Positions 1 through 11,492 are shown, numbered from the stretch's first letter. The stretch is DNA of 64,000 bases from Paraspadella gotoi (GCA_051294375.1 CM119271.1:14514770-14578769), one strand, 5' to 3'. Notes: generated from the sequence alone by a model not told the origin. Numbers and translations are program-made.

Positions 1-290
1 CTCTCAACGCGGTTCCCCTTCCCATGGACTGCTGCACCAAACTGGGTTGTGGAGGCGATTGGCGGACCGTTCCAACGATTGGGCCGACGGTGCCGCCCAA
101 CGGCCCTACGGTGCCGCCTATCGGGCCGACCGCGCAGCCCCTTGCGCCGTAACTGCTTCGATCGCCACGTCTTCCGCCAAAGTCGTCGTCGTCGACGCCG
201 ATGGAGGATCGGATGTCGACGGCGCCGAAGTCTCTCGTCGACGAAGAGTTGGATTCGAATCCCGATGAAACGTCGGAGCGAGACAAAAAT
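1..290 (-). CDS. Partial exon of an unrecognised gene running off the left edge
   Basis: One minus-strand frame is open across the whole stretch. It begins just after a good acceptor (pyrimidine-rich tract then CAG, boundary at 290/291), with one leading base before the first full codon. The peptide starts Ser/Asp-rich, has an acidic DDDD run, then three Gly-Pro-Ile/Leu-Gly-Gly-Thr-Val type repeats, and ends Gln/Pro-rich at the window edge. I do not recognise it. A shorter plus-strand frame with a GPTVPP repeat ends at a TAA at 150-152 and is the less likely reading. Every other gene here is on the minus strand, which favours the minus reading. Confidence 0.4.
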   Translation of the reverse strand, partial: MFVSLRRFIGIRIQLFVDERLRRRRHPILHRRRRRRLWRKTWRSKQLRRKGLRGRPDRRHRRAVGRHRRPNRWNGPPIASTTQFGAAVHGKGNRVE

Positions 291-952
291 CTGGGTAAAA
301 TAGATGGGATAGTGCGGGGTGATTCGGAACAGGGGTAAAACGGAACACCTCCCATTTTTTTTTAAAAATACGGCCCCTAGGGGCCGCAGGATAAAAACCA
401 CTGCATCAACCTGTAGCGGGGACTCTTTCCTAGATATATCTATCACCAGAATTTTTTTTTCCATTTCCTGCGATGATATTTATTATTGACTACTTAAAAA
501 AGTGTTCCGAATTACTCCGTACTACCCTAGGTTTATGGCAACCGGGTGTGAGGAATCTCCCAACAGCTGGCGCTCAGGGCTTTAGACCTGTAGTGACCAC
601 CCCATTTCACTGGCGAGTTTATGCCGACACTATCAAACTTTTAACCAGCGTGACCGTGAGACGATTGAACCAGGAACTCACAGTTGGTGAACGAATACTT
701 AGCTGTCCAAGCCAATGGGATGAGCTGAGTTTCACCAAGCTATACGGGAGGCGAAATTAGGATTTGTCACAAGTTAACTATTTAATCATTTTATACGTAT
801 TAGGTAAAGCTAAATAAATCTTAAAATATATCATACAAGTTACAAAATGCAAATGAGTTCTTTACGCCGGACTTCTTAATCCTAAAAGAAAAAGAGTTCA
901 AATTCCAACGCGACCGTCCCTCAAACCATATTTGAGATTGCGCGGTCTGCGA
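291..952. other. Intergenic region with one SINE-like copy
   Basis: No coding frame with splice support is seen. It holds short homopolymer runs and the SINE-like copy at 541-767. It lies between the partial left-edge exon and the MAEL stop codon. Confidence 0.6.
541..767 (-). mobile_element. tRNA-like SINE, copy 1 (reverse orientation)
   Basis: About 225 bp shared with 10110-10330 and 19117-19313 in the opposite orientation, and partly with 11720-11887. On the minus strand it carries an A-box-like TGGACAGCTAAG followed about 35 bp later by a B-box-like segment, then a 3' body with a control-site-like inverted repeat. The family is inferred from copy-to-copy similarity inside this window; no name is assigned. 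Confidence 0.7.
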
Positions 953-3076
953 TTACCCGCTGCCGCCGAAGTTAGACGAAGACGCGGATGAGTTGAGCGT
1001 CGACCACTTTGGCACCGGCTTTGGCGGAACGTGTTTCTCCGTCAGCGTGAAGTGAAAAGCCTGGAAAAATGACAATTTTATTGACTCTCTCTCCGAATGC
1101 GGCAGTCTGCTTCCCCTCCCTCCATTAAGCACCTTGGAGGCGCTGAGCGAATCCGAGATGGAGTAGCACCAGCGTTTGACGAACCCCAAAGCGCAAAACT
1201 TGCACTCGAGTTCCTCGTGAAAGGCACAGGAGGTTTCGGGTTCGAAGTCCCAGTTCGTCATACGCATCTCCTGCTCGCAACTGTGTCCTGCGGACGAAAT
1301 GGGGTTGCCAATTAGAGAGAAGAGGGAATCGGGCAAAGGAAAGGTGAAGAACAAATTTTTAAATTGGAAAAACAAATATTTATTATTATACCTTTTTCTT
1401 CCCAAAGAAAACAATAACCCGACTCCTCACACATCCCTTTTCCCAACTTGAACAACCAAAGAAGCAAGAGTAATTCTCAAGTGAGAATGAATCTCAATCT
1501 CATTAGCATAATGGCGTGTTTAAAATAAATGCCTTTTTATACTTTATATTAGATAGATGGGGGTTAGATGATTGACATCATTGTTGACATCTTTCCTTGC
1601 AATTTGCAACTTACTCGATGGTACGGCGGTGATGGTGGAGGATCTGGATTTGGAGTAGAACCCCATCAGCAGATCCTCCACAGCGAAGATCCTAATCTTG
1701 GGAAAAGCCAGATGAGAATCGTAGGTCCGCGCGTGTTCGTACAACCAATCCAAACACTTTTCCGTCGCCGAATTTTCAAACTCTGTCACGATGGATGGGT
1801 GAATTCATTTTCTTTTGTTTATTATGTATACAATTAATAATACACCAATTAATAATGCCCTTACCGTCGCCGAGACAATAGACGGGCGGAAAGTTGCGTC
1901 CTTCGCCGTTTGGGTCAAGGAATTCGCAAAGTCGACGCCAGATGCCGTAGTAGTCGTCGTTCCAATGATCGAACTCTTCGCCTGGCGACCGGAGAGAAAT
2001 AATCAAAATTTTTAGATTGATCTGACCTGGGACCGAGAGTCCATGCGATGTCAATTTCCAAGTTAAAAAGTTAAATCACTGCTAGTAAGCCTCATTGCAT
2101 TAATTTTATTGATAATATTTTACCTAATGACGAACCAAAATATACTAGTATCTACAGTATGTACGTACTACTTTTGTCTTTAATTTACCCGGATCGTAGG
2201 GCAGCTTGTGTCGTCGCTCCGAGTGAGACTTGGCCTCCGATTTGTAGCCGATGGGGACGGGACCGGGAAGGATGAAGCTGTGATATGTCCGGATAATGCC
2301 TGGCGGCCCGTAATTGAAAAATATATATATATTTAATTAGAATAATATTGAATATTACTTAATAACTGACTCTCACCGTGGAACAAGGAGTATTCGGAGA
2401 GTCCGATTTCCGCGGGGAGGAAATACCCGCCTTCTTCCTCCACGAACAACAGATACTCAAAATGGATCATGTAGAACTTCTTCTCCAAAAGGGCGTCGCC
2501 TTTTATTAATTTAATTATATTTTATTAAATATACTTGCAACCGGTAAATATAATCAAGTTACCTGATGGAAGAAGGGACTTGATCTCGGCCTGATCGGAT
2601 TTCCGTCGTCGGTCCATCTCCATGGCGAGATCCCTGTACTCGGTGATGGGTCGACCCTGGTTGTCCAGCCGGGATCCGTCTCCCTCGGCCCCACGCATTT
2701 TCTGATAAATAAATAATTACATGATTAAATCATTTAGTAGAATTATCTCCCATATTTAATCTATAACGACGGCCAACCTGCTTGTGCGCTTTGGCTTTGG
2801 CGTCGTAGCGTTTCTTCACTTCATCGGGCTCCTTCTTCCAAAGCGGATGCGCCAAGGGGACGCAGTCCGCGATGCTGTTGACTGTGTGGCCTGAAAAACA
2901 ACAATCATCGAGTAGGAATCAATGTGTTTCAAGTTTAAACTCAAGTTTAAATGGAAACGTCACGAATTATATAAGCAATTAATTTTGTGTACTAAATATA
3001 TACCTGATCGTCGAAACTCGTTCATCTTGTCTTGCATGTAAAAGTAAAACGCATTCCTCGGCGGTTTCTTAGGCAT
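953..3076 (-). CDS. MAEL: Maelstrom (piRNA pathway protein)
   Basis: Nine exons: 3004-3076, 2778-2890, 2563-2701, 2377-2499, 2187-based donor so 2189-2299, 1865-1981, 1615-1782, 1133-1287, 953-1060. They sum to 1,107 nt (368 aa). Residues 1 to about 70 form the N-terminal HMG box (MPKKPPRNAFYFYMQDK start), followed by the Maelstrom domain, with recognisable blocks FPPVYCLGD, VEDLLMGFY, CKFCALGF and TLTEKHVPP. In animals Maelstrom acts with PIWI proteins in germline transposon silencing at nuage and in the nucleus. The last intron (1061-1132, 72 nt) is in frame and stop-free; removing it restores the family alignment. Intron 6 (1787-1864) also reads through briefly and mimics a conserved motif, but exon 7 aligns better. 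The start is the first ATG, directly on the HMG box as usual. Confidence 0.93.
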
Positions 3077-4123
3077 TTTCGGTAGATTGTTTAAACAGAA
3101 TATATATATATATATATATAATGATATTTTAAAAATTTAAGTTATCTTTGAGATTTTAAAGTTAACGATCAAAACAGTTGATTTCATTCGATCGCGGGAA
3201 CCCTCGTCCTCGAAAGGTGAGTGTGATGTGAACTGACCTGAAACGACAAAGTCAACAACAGTTCGGAAAAAACTTGACCACGATTTCAGGTAAATATTAC
3301 ATAAAAATAGTATATATATATGAGCACGGCCGTATGGCAATTATCAAATGAGACTAGTGAGTAAAGCAAAAATGAAAACCGAAAACTGCATCGATTAGAC
3401 TGAAAACCAAATTTCATTTAAAACAATTACTTCTAACAGGTAAGTAACGCTTAATGGTTAAATTTTCATCAAAGTAGTAATAAAAATCGATACAATTACA
3501 GTTTCATTTAATGTTTATTACCGCATGCGTGCGAAAACGCATGATTGTGCAAAAATGCAATGAAAACCGCATGAAATGTGATAATTGAACAAAAAATGAA
3601 GTCTGTAGGAGCTCCATCCAAATTAGCACTTCATTGATAATAACTAAACACTGTAAAAAAAAAAAAAAGAAATCGCAAAGCGACAGAATCTAATACCGGA
3701 GCAAACAGCTTATAATTTTTTTGCCGAAAGCCGAGTTCGAATTAAAAACCCAGAACGGATTGATTTTCCTTCATTTGCATTCATTATTAATTAAAAAAAA
3801 ATATCTTAAGTTAATTAATATATTAAAAAAGCGCGCGGGTCGGGCGAAAAAAAACATACACATGATAAAAATTAACAAATGGACGATTAAAACGGATGAC
3901 TTAACTCTTGCTCGTCTCATTCCTGCAAAATTTGTCTCTGTCTCTCTCGCTCTCATAAAAAAATTTGTGAGACTTAAGATCTTCGCAATCTGGAGCCACG
4001 AGAACCAAATATCCTCCCCCAGGGACGATGCGAAGAATTCCCTTTAGTTTAATTTTAAAGATCGAAGTTACCGTATTTTCATACCAAGATGCAATTAAAT
4101 GGGGTCATCGTCGCGCGACCGAG
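3077..4123. other. Intergenic, AT-rich
   Basis: Upstream flank of MAEL and 3' flank of the SLC35A-type gene. It contains a short (AT)n run near 3101-3120 and several A runs. Open frames here (for example 3721-4047 plus) are lysine/isoleucine-rich and look like AT-rich noise. Confidence 0.6.
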
Positions 4124-5895
4124 TCATTTAGAGACGATGGCGGAGTCGGCCCGACTGTAGAGATAAACGGAGAGGACGACCAAAAAGGCGCCGAGGGTGA
4201 ATTGGATGGTGACGACGTAATCGAACAAATAGACGGAGGCGATGCAAGACACGATGATGGCGCCGGAGGTGGAAAATCCCTGGAGGTTAGGAGGTTCGTC
4301 CGTAAATAAATGATTTTAGCTAATGGTGTGCACAGGAAGACCAACCTTGAGAATGTTGTCGGCGTACTTGACAACGACGGCGACCATGAGGCCGCCTAAG
4401 GCTTGGACGACGACGATGGTCCAAACCCAAGCGTCGTAGCCGAAGAAAAATCCTTTGAAAGACAAAAAGCAAGACTTTTCAGGTCTATTCTAAAATTCTG
4501 ACTTTTTGTATTTCGTCCTCACAATTAACAATAGTTTACAACGCACCCTTATCTCTAATTGCCGCGCCATCGTTGATGAAAGCCCCAATGAGGCCGAAAA
4601 CAACGCCAAAGGTACCGAGTTGAACGTTTCTTAGCCAAAGAGATCCCGATGAGCCTAAAAAAACATTTAAAAACGAATAAGTTGTCGAACAATAACAAAT
4701 TGTATATTTGTATTGTATTTGTATTGTATATTTGCAATTCATCTTTACTTCCCTTTCGACTTCCCTACCCATTTCTATTCCACTCATATTCCAGTTCTTT
4801 TCCCTTTCCTATTCCTATCCCATTGCCTTCCATTTCCATCGTTTTCACTTTCTCATCCCATCCCAATCCATCCCCTTCCCCTACGTTTGAGGATCTTCTC
4901 GAAGTAGACTCCGGCGAATCCGCTGGAGACGCAAGAGATGATGACTGCAACGACGCCGACGAGTTGACTCTGACCCTGCGAGGTCAACGAGGGCGACTTC
5001 TTCGTCGCGTTTTGTATCTGGACGGTGCTGACCCCTGGAAAGGGCGCAAAATGGGCAATTCATGGATTCAGGAAAATTCTAACTTTCGGCATTATTTAAC
5101 CCAATTAATAATGTATATAAAATAATAATCTAAAACTTCTAGGAAAACCGAATCAAATGATATGAGAAATAAACTAAACTGAAAAATATGCAATTGATAT
5201 TGATAACTAATTTGAAATGATCCAACGGTTCCTCTGCTACACGTCCCATAAAAGTGGATTGTCCCGCTTACCGACGAAGAGGATCAAGAGAGCTCCCCAG
5301 TGGTGTTTGGTGAGCGTCTTCCCCAGCATTGAGACAGTGAAGAGGGCGGTGGTGAGTATCTTGAGCTGATAAGTGACTTGAAAGGTGGCCGCGTCCAGGT
5401 TGGACACTGCCACGTAGAGCAGGTTGTTTTGCAACGTGTAAATGCCGGAGGGGACGGCCAGTTTGAGGGTGTCCATCGGTTGCTGATTGGGGAAACGAGG
5501 GGGCGGGGGGAAGAGGGATGGTAAACTTTTCCCCGAAATTGTATCATGTTTTTTTAGTGTTCATGCGCGGAATTAAATTTCACCTTAATGATATTTTGAT
5601 CAAGGTGCGTCAGTAATCTCGAAAAGCTATATCCCTCTTGATAAAAAATGACGACCAGACAGATGAGAATCTTGAGCGCCTCCGTTACGACGACCACAGT
5701 GGTCGCCAAATACATGTCCACGTCCCTCGTCCGGGTGTGCCGCATAATGAGCACCAGCAGGGCGTTCTGGAGGCAGAGCGTCACGCAGGCCAGGTACCTG
5801 TATCCGGCCCATGTCTTGCCGGAAGAGGGGAAAAGTATATCGATGGTGCGCGAATCGCAGTTCGGTTTGGTTTGACTCTGCATCGTTCGCAACAT
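4124..5895 (-). CDS. Golgi nucleotide-sugar transporter, SLC35A family
   Basis: Six exons: 5584-5895, 5272-5482, 4885-5034, 4547-4654, 4346-4452, 4124-4279; 1,044 nt, 347 aa, all phases consistent. Diagnostic family blocks are [50 protein letters not shown] and [13 protein letters not shown]. This is a multi-pass Golgi antiporter moving CMP-sialic acid, UDP-galactose or UDP-GlcNAc into the lumen in exchange for the nucleotide monophosphate. The C-terminal membrane segments resemble the A1 type and the middle A2/A3, so I do not fix the substrate. The start is the first ATG (5895); a second in-frame Met lies 4 codons later. Confidence 0.93.
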
Positions 5896-6501
5896 GATTC
5901 GATTTTGAGCCTTTTTTTTTAATCTCTTTTTTTTTAATCCCTTTTTTTTAGATCTCGATTTTTCTTTCGTTCGGGAATCGCGACCCCCGATTCGGTCGTG
6001 GGGGAAGGGATGATAGGGGAAGAGACGGAGTCGTGCCGCTGGATTTTTACTAGTGATTATCTCTATCGACCAAATAAAATATATATAAAAAGAAAATTAG
6101 TAACAAAATTAGTAACAACCGTCACCAAATGGAGGGACCTTAAAAGGTTTCCGGAAAATCAACATGTAATTACCAACGGTGAAATGCTCCTCTTTTAAAA
6201 GGGGGAATTACCGCTGCGTCTACGAAATTGTGACGTAATACATTTAAGCGTAAACTGTGCAAATTTCTAGATTAATTACGATCATGCTCCAAAGTAAAAA
6301 CTACGAACTAAAGAAGCGAGACTGGTTACAAGCAGGGAAGAGTCAGTGCGTGATACGAATTTATAAATTGACAAGGTTTAAATTTTAGTCTCGTCTTGGA
6401 AAAAGAGATACGGAAAAATACGAGAAAAAAAAGAAAATAATAGCTTTCGACAACTGAAAGGGACAAAAAAAAAGTTCACGATTATGTTTTTAATTTTATT
6501 C

Positions 6502-6676
6502 GCAAAGTTTTTAATTTTGTACAACGATTTTATTTAATAAGATGCAGACATGTTTCGGCTCACAAAATTCGAGCCTTCTTCAGCGCTTAGCATTTTGAAG
6601 AAGGCTCGAATTTTGTGAGCCGAAACATGTCTGCATCTTATTAAATAAAATCGTTGTACAAAATTAAAAACTTTGC
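6502..6676. repeat. Perfect 81 bp inverted repeat with hammerhead-like core
   Basis: Arms 6502-6582 and 6596-6676 are exact reverse complements with a 13 nt spacer. On the minus strand the left arm, entered from the spacer, reads CTGAAGA, one extra A, a 5 bp stem II (GGCTC/GAGCC) and GAAAC followed by ATGTC. That matches the hammerhead ribozyme core order (CUGANGA, stem II, GAAA, then a U-C cleavage dinucleotide). The right arm carries the same core on the plus strand but with T instead of the first C. The repeat resembles ends of Penelope-like elements or retrozymes, known hammerhead carriers; no reverse transcriptase is present. Confidence 0.6.
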
Positions 6677-6813
6677 TAATCTCTCCAAAACAACGAAAGA
6701 AAGGATTACACCACGAATTAATTTTATTCGTAATTGAGACAGAAGAAATTGAGAAAAAGTAGGATAAATTTCGAGTTTCCGGAGGAAATTCCACTCGTTA
6801 TCTCTTTGGTTCG

Positions 6814-6921
6814 TCAAACCTGAGGTTTTTCCAGGGACAGAGCCTCGTCCGCTTTCGATGGTTTCCTTTCCTTCGCCTCCATAGGCTCTTCCTTCTCAAC
6901 GATCGATTCAGTTTCGCTCAT
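6814..6921 (-). other. Short acidic/basic ORF or stray first exon
   Basis: An ATG opens 35 codons rich in Glu and Lys (starts MSETESIVEKEEPMEAKE). The frame ends with a TGA preceded by CAG|GTTTG, which could be a splice donor. No downstream exon was found before the SLC35A-type gene, whose own ATG is good. It could be a microprotein, an upstream exon or chance. Confidence 0.2.
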
Positions 6922-7232
6922 TTTTTATTGCATTTTTTTGTAAAAACTAAAAACGAATACGAGTAACAAAAAAAAAAAATAATAATCAGAAAATAAAATG
7001 ACGATAATAAAAAAAAAAAAAAATGTCGATAACGGAAAATAAACGTTTGCGTAACGTGAATGAAAGAGACGAAGCTATTTCTTGGTTTGAGAATAGCATC
7101 GGAAACAACTGATGTTTCGGCCATTTTAAAAGATAAGAATAAACGTTTTGCAATAAATTCACTTTCAGACAATAGAACAAAGTCTCTTACTTAAAAAAAA
7201 GCCAAAACAACGACGCCCTCTATAATTGTTTA

Positions 7233-10200
7233 TCACGTCGTCACCGCCGAAGCGATCCGACGTCTTTCCGACGGCGCCATCGACAGGAACGCCTCCTTGG
7301 CACCGATTGCGTCTCTCGCTTGGGCCGCCAAATCCTCGGCCTCACGCGTCACGCGGCCGGGATCGACGTCATCCCCTCCGTCGCTGGACGGACCGTGCGT
7401 CAGGCGCAGCGTCACCGCCGCCTCGTCGAGCAGCGCCAGCGTCGTTGGCGTCGGCTGCTCGAGGAAGAGAAGGAGTTTCCCGAGTTTGAGAAGATGAATG
7501 CCGAGGGTCGGGTGGGAGGCGTCGTGGTAGCTTATTATGCAAAATTAAAATTCATCATTTGTAAAACAAGAAAAAAAGTCAAAAAATATATTCAAAACCC
7601 CTCCCCTCCAACACACCCCCTTCATTCCTTCCACTCACAATCTGATCGGCGCCAACATCTCCGTCCCGTGCTTCCTCGCTCCCTCCCATTTTCCCAAGTG
7701 CACGCAGAGATCGAAAGCGTGATCGAGCGTGCGCAGCATGTACACGTTGTAAGGATGAAGGACTGGACGTTGCAGGCGCAGGAGCTTCTCGCACAGATGC
7801 AACGTCTTGTCCAATCGATCGACGTTTTCGGCGGCGTCTTCTCCCTTTCGCACCTCCTCGATCTCGGCCAATCCGACAACGGATCGACGGACGGCGTCAA
7901 CACCGGATGAGATAAGAGCGTTTTTCTCGGCGACGGAAACTAAGCAGCGGCAGACGTCGCAGGGGGAGAAAGAGGCGCCGGAGAGGTCGAGGCGCCAGTC
8001 GGGAGAGAGGTGGAGGAGGTAGGCGTCGTCGTCGTCGTTGGAATCATCATTCAAAACCGGCGTCGAATTGAAGACGATTCGTCCCTCGCATTTCTTTCCG
8101 GTTTTTTGAGAAGAGGGACAACGAAAGCTGATAGTCGGGAGACAATGACGAGATAGAATTATATGAGCGGAAAAAAAACTCGCGGCTGCAGGAGAAACCT
8201 CCATCAGCAGCCGCGGCAGGAGACCGAGCCCATGAGGCCCACTGGGCCAAGACCAGAACAAGGGAGGCCCTCATAAACTCTATGACCCGGACTGGAGCCA
8301 AGAGCCAATAAGGAGAAGAGGGTTGTGAGTGACTCAGTTGTGGGCCAATGAGAACGCGGCCCTGGGGCTTGGTGAAGTGAGCGAGAGAGAGTAGATGGTA
8401 GGATTTTGCTGTGTATGGATTTTAGATTGTTTCTTGCGCTCACAAAAGAAAGAGCATGAAAATATTCTGTTACCTTTGACCTCGTGTTACCTAGACTCCA
8501 ATAGAATTCCTTGTCACCTTATTTCTTGCGTTATTATTACAAGACTCAACTCAGTTTGGATAAACTTCGATGGTATTCTTTTAAAAATCAGATTTATGGG
8601 GCTAATTTTCAACATTATTCACTCAACCCGCGTAAACAATGACTTTGTAACAAAAATCATATTATTTCTTATTTTCTTATTCAATTTCCTTTTGCTCATA
8701 GACTTAAGCCTGTTACCTCAACATGGCGGCGTCGCGATTCCCCAGCGTAATCGGCGTTAACCTTTCCTCATCGTCGGCTTTGTCCATGTCGTCGTCGTCG
8801 TCGTCTTTTTCAACGTCTCCGCACATCGAGCAACGACAAAGGAAGTGATACTGAGACGCGAGGCGAGAACGCCGCTCCCAAGTCGGCGCTAATGGATCCA
8901 CGTAGGAGAGAGAGAGATTGGAAAAGGCCAATTCCTGCGAGGATGAAATCGGGAAATTTAAAAAAAAAAAAAAGTGAAACATAAAATTATTTTAATTTTG
9001 TCCGAACATCACGTACGTATATACATAAGACTTTAGCCCCAAATTTTCCAATTAAACTCGACTACCTCAACCACAACACCTCCCCCCCATTCACTCGCCT
9101 CTATCTCCCGCCTCGCTCTTATGACTAAATTAATCCCGTTAAAAGTGGGAGTGAGATTTCCGTCGCATCGATGGTCGATCTTCGACGCTTGAAGGAAAAG
9201 ACCGACGCCGATGGGTCGTTGTTCAGTGTCGAGAATGGAGAAAGAGTTGACGGTCATACGGCCGAAGATTCCCGCTAAAACGAGGACCGACTGAGAGGGA
9301 AGTTACGAAGAAATCACAATTTCACGACTGTCTGCTCCTTTTATTTTAATGCCAGTGCGGAGTACAATTATGCCTATAGGATTACAGATTCATATTATAA
9401 AATGAGGTACCCCTTTTTTGTGACCAGAATCTGTTCCCACCAAACTACCGGATCGAATTTAATGAAATTTTACATTTAGAGTGGTAATGACTATATAAAT
9501 GGAACCATCAAGGCGAATTTTGATATTCAACCCGACAAGACATACAAGGCCCTGGGGGTGGACCCCTGGGGGGACAAAAAGTTTTTTCCATTTTTAAATT
9601 TTTTTTATTAATATCAGGTGCATTGACGTTTTAAACACATTAAAAAAATATTTTAGAACTAAAATTGATGAATTTTCAATAATTAAGCATGGTTTGAAGA
9701 TGCATGGTTCATCGTTTTACTTCCAATTTTCCCAAATTATTCCAAATCTGTCTTGAACTGCTGATGTTCATGAAGCTGAAAATTAAGGTTAACTAATATT
9801 TTTGATGTAATAAATACGTTTTTGTGGAAGAGTAAACGTCTGTGCAACTGTTTAAAACAAAAATAATAAAAAAATTGGAAACAAATTTTTGACCTTATTT
9901 TGCCCTAATGGGTGACCCCCCCGGGGGCCCATATCTCAATTATTGAAATTCGCCTCGATANNNNNNNNNNCTCGATAGTTCTATTCGTATTCACTTAGGG
10001 ATCGTTCATACCAAATTTCAATAAATTTGGTCAAGTAGTTTTCTCGGAACGAGTTCTGGTCACAAAAAAGGGGTACACCTCATTTTATAATATGAAGCCT
10101 TCTGTATAGTGTGGCGAATCATAAAATTCGCCTCCCGTGAAACTGATACTTGGACAGCTAAGTACTCGTTCACCAACCGTGAGTTCCCGGTTTAATCCCC

Positions 10201-10966
10201 TCACGGTCACGCTGGTTAAAAGTGTGATAGTGTCGGCATAAACTCGCCAGTGAAATGGCGTGGTCACTGCAGGTCCAAAGCCCTGAGCGCCAGCTATCGG
10301 GAGATACCTCACACGCCAGGTATCACACGTTGACATAATAGCATCTTTTACTTAGAAGATCCTTTTATTCAATTGAAACATTTAAAAAACCATATATCAT
10401 TATGCCAATTCAATGATAAGGAAGCTTTGAAATTTTGAAAAATTATTTGTTTCACTGTGTTTAATTTTTTTTGTTATTATCTTGCAAACATAGATCGTCA
10501 AAAGTTAGGACACACGTTAGCTTATTTATTGAATTAATGGATAACTTTATAAAACGACCTATTTCTCTAGCCCCTTCTCCAGTACCGATTGGTCGCCCGC
10601 CACACCCGTCGAAGCTTCCACACTCCCGCCCGCCGTCCGCGGATCCCCGGGGAAGAGGGCGTCAACGAAATCGGCGCCCAAAAAGACGCGCAGCGTCTCG
10701 CGGGCGACGACGAAGTCTTGGCGACGCCGCGGGTCGGCGACGAGATCCTCCACGTGGGAGACGAGATCGTCGAAGCATCGGGCGCCAGGAAGGAGGCCTG
10801 GGGTCGGGAAGGGGGGGAGTGTTTTTAAAGTCACTGGGTACATGGGTGGACGGTGGAGTGATCAGTGGTCACTCAAAGGACCGAGAAAAAATACATAGCA
10901 TGGTGCAATTCACAGTCCAGTCACTCTTGCACAAAGTAAAACTAAACGCAATTTTTTTTTCTCTCT

Positions 10967-11040
<74 letters not shown>

Positions 11041-11492
11041 AACACAAAATCTTCGAGTTGAATTCCCGAATCCTCACCGACGAACTCCCTCTTTTTCTCT
11101 CCGTCTCCGTCGGCGTGCCGCAGCACCAGCCGCGCCAGCAGCCGCACGCTGGCCGAGGGGACTTCCGGTTTGACGCGCAGGAATCCCTCGCACTCGCGTC
11201 GATGAAGCGGCCAAGCGAGGCGCTGGCATTCGCGAGTGCAGTAGTGCGCAGTTTTGCATTTCGAGCAGCGGGATAAAGATTTCTAGAAAAGAAGATTTTT
11301 AGGATTGGAGGCGTTAATATATAAACGGCTACAACAAGAAATGTCCACGTGAGGTTGCCCTCCCTGTACCTCTTGCAAGGATCCCGTCTTGAAGCATTGA
11401 TCGCATCGACGTCCCCGCTCTTTTCCAGCCAATACGTGGGCGTAAGGAGTATCGGTGAAGAGGACGTCTCCCGCAGCGGCGCTCCTCTTCAT
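7233..11492 (-). CDS. SMYD-type SET and MYND domain protein (degenerate SET)
   Basis: Seven exons: 11370-11492, 11078-11282, 10586-10797, 9066-9290, 8762-8934, 7639-8127, 7233-7530; 1,725 nt, 574 aa. Exon 2 encodes a MYND zinc finger (CSKCKTAHYC, then CQRLAW and HRREC). Exons 4-5 carry the C-terminal half of SET (NSFSILD, FNG, LSYVDPL), then the post-SET cysteines (FLCRCSMC, RCP, CEG). Exons 6-7 carry the TPR-like C-terminal domain (NVYMLRTLDHAFDLC, SHPTLGIHLLKLGKLL). Closest in layout to SMYD1/2/3. Two oddities: the NHSCxPN cofactor motif reads DHRCDGN, and the protein starts inside the SET N-lobe, without the GxG strand. The exon 4 donor was chosen because it alone keeps frame. Intron 3 holds a long-TIR element and a SINE. 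Confidence 0.9.
9371..10109. mobile_element. Long-TIR foldback element (MITE-like)
   Basis: The outer ends are inverted copies of each other: about 50 bp around 9389-9440 matches the reverse complement of 10038-10095 (shared segment includes ATAAAATGAGG and CCCCTTTTTTGTGACCAGA). Similarity continues inward in degraded form, with GGCGAATTT and the G/C-rich CCTGGGGG blocks on both sides. No transposase frame is seen, so it is non-autonomous. It sits in SMYD intron 3, immediately beside a SINE copy, and the assembly gap falls inside its right arm. Confidence 0.65.
9961..9970. other. Assembly gap (10 N)
   Basis: Ten ambiguous bases inside the right arm of the foldback element. The flanks both contain CTCGATA, so the gap may be a collapsed or unresolved junction rather than a measured length. 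Confidence 0.95.
10110..10330 (+). mobile_element. tRNA-like SINE, copy 2
   Basis: Begins GTGGCGAATC and ends near a short GATACCT/AGGTATC inverted pair. A-box-like TGGACAGCTAAG starts at 10151 and B-box-like GGTTTAATCCC lies at 10189-10199. Between them is an anticodon-arm-like stretch (ACTCGTTCACCAACCGTGAG). This is the best preserved copy of the family. It is intronic to SMYD and on the opposite strand to it. Confidence 0.7.
10961..11036. repeat. (TC)n microsatellite
   Basis: About 75 bp of nearly pure TC dinucleotide in SMYD intron 2, just upstream of exon 3 in transcript order, where it may serve as a polypyrimidine-rich intron body. Confidence 0.9.

Larger units (their letters stand above)
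5896..7232. other. Intergenic with a foldback element and a minor ORF
   Basis: Upstream flank of the SLC35A-type gene and 3' flank of SMYD. It holds T-runs, the perfect inverted repeat at 6502-6676, and the 35-codon minus-strand frame at 6814-6921. No other gene is supported. Confidence 0.6.

Noticed and set aside
1787-1864. Read-through of MAEL exon 6 giving a GIINWC string that resembles a conserved Maelstrom motif
   Set aside because: It runs into a stop, while splicing to exon 7 (EKCLDWLYEHA, VEDLLMGFY) aligns over a longer stretch and keeps phase.
3721-4047. 108-codon plus-strand open frame
   Set aside because: Starts at TTG, Lys/Ile/Leu-rich as expected from AT-rich sequence, and overlaps nothing supportive.
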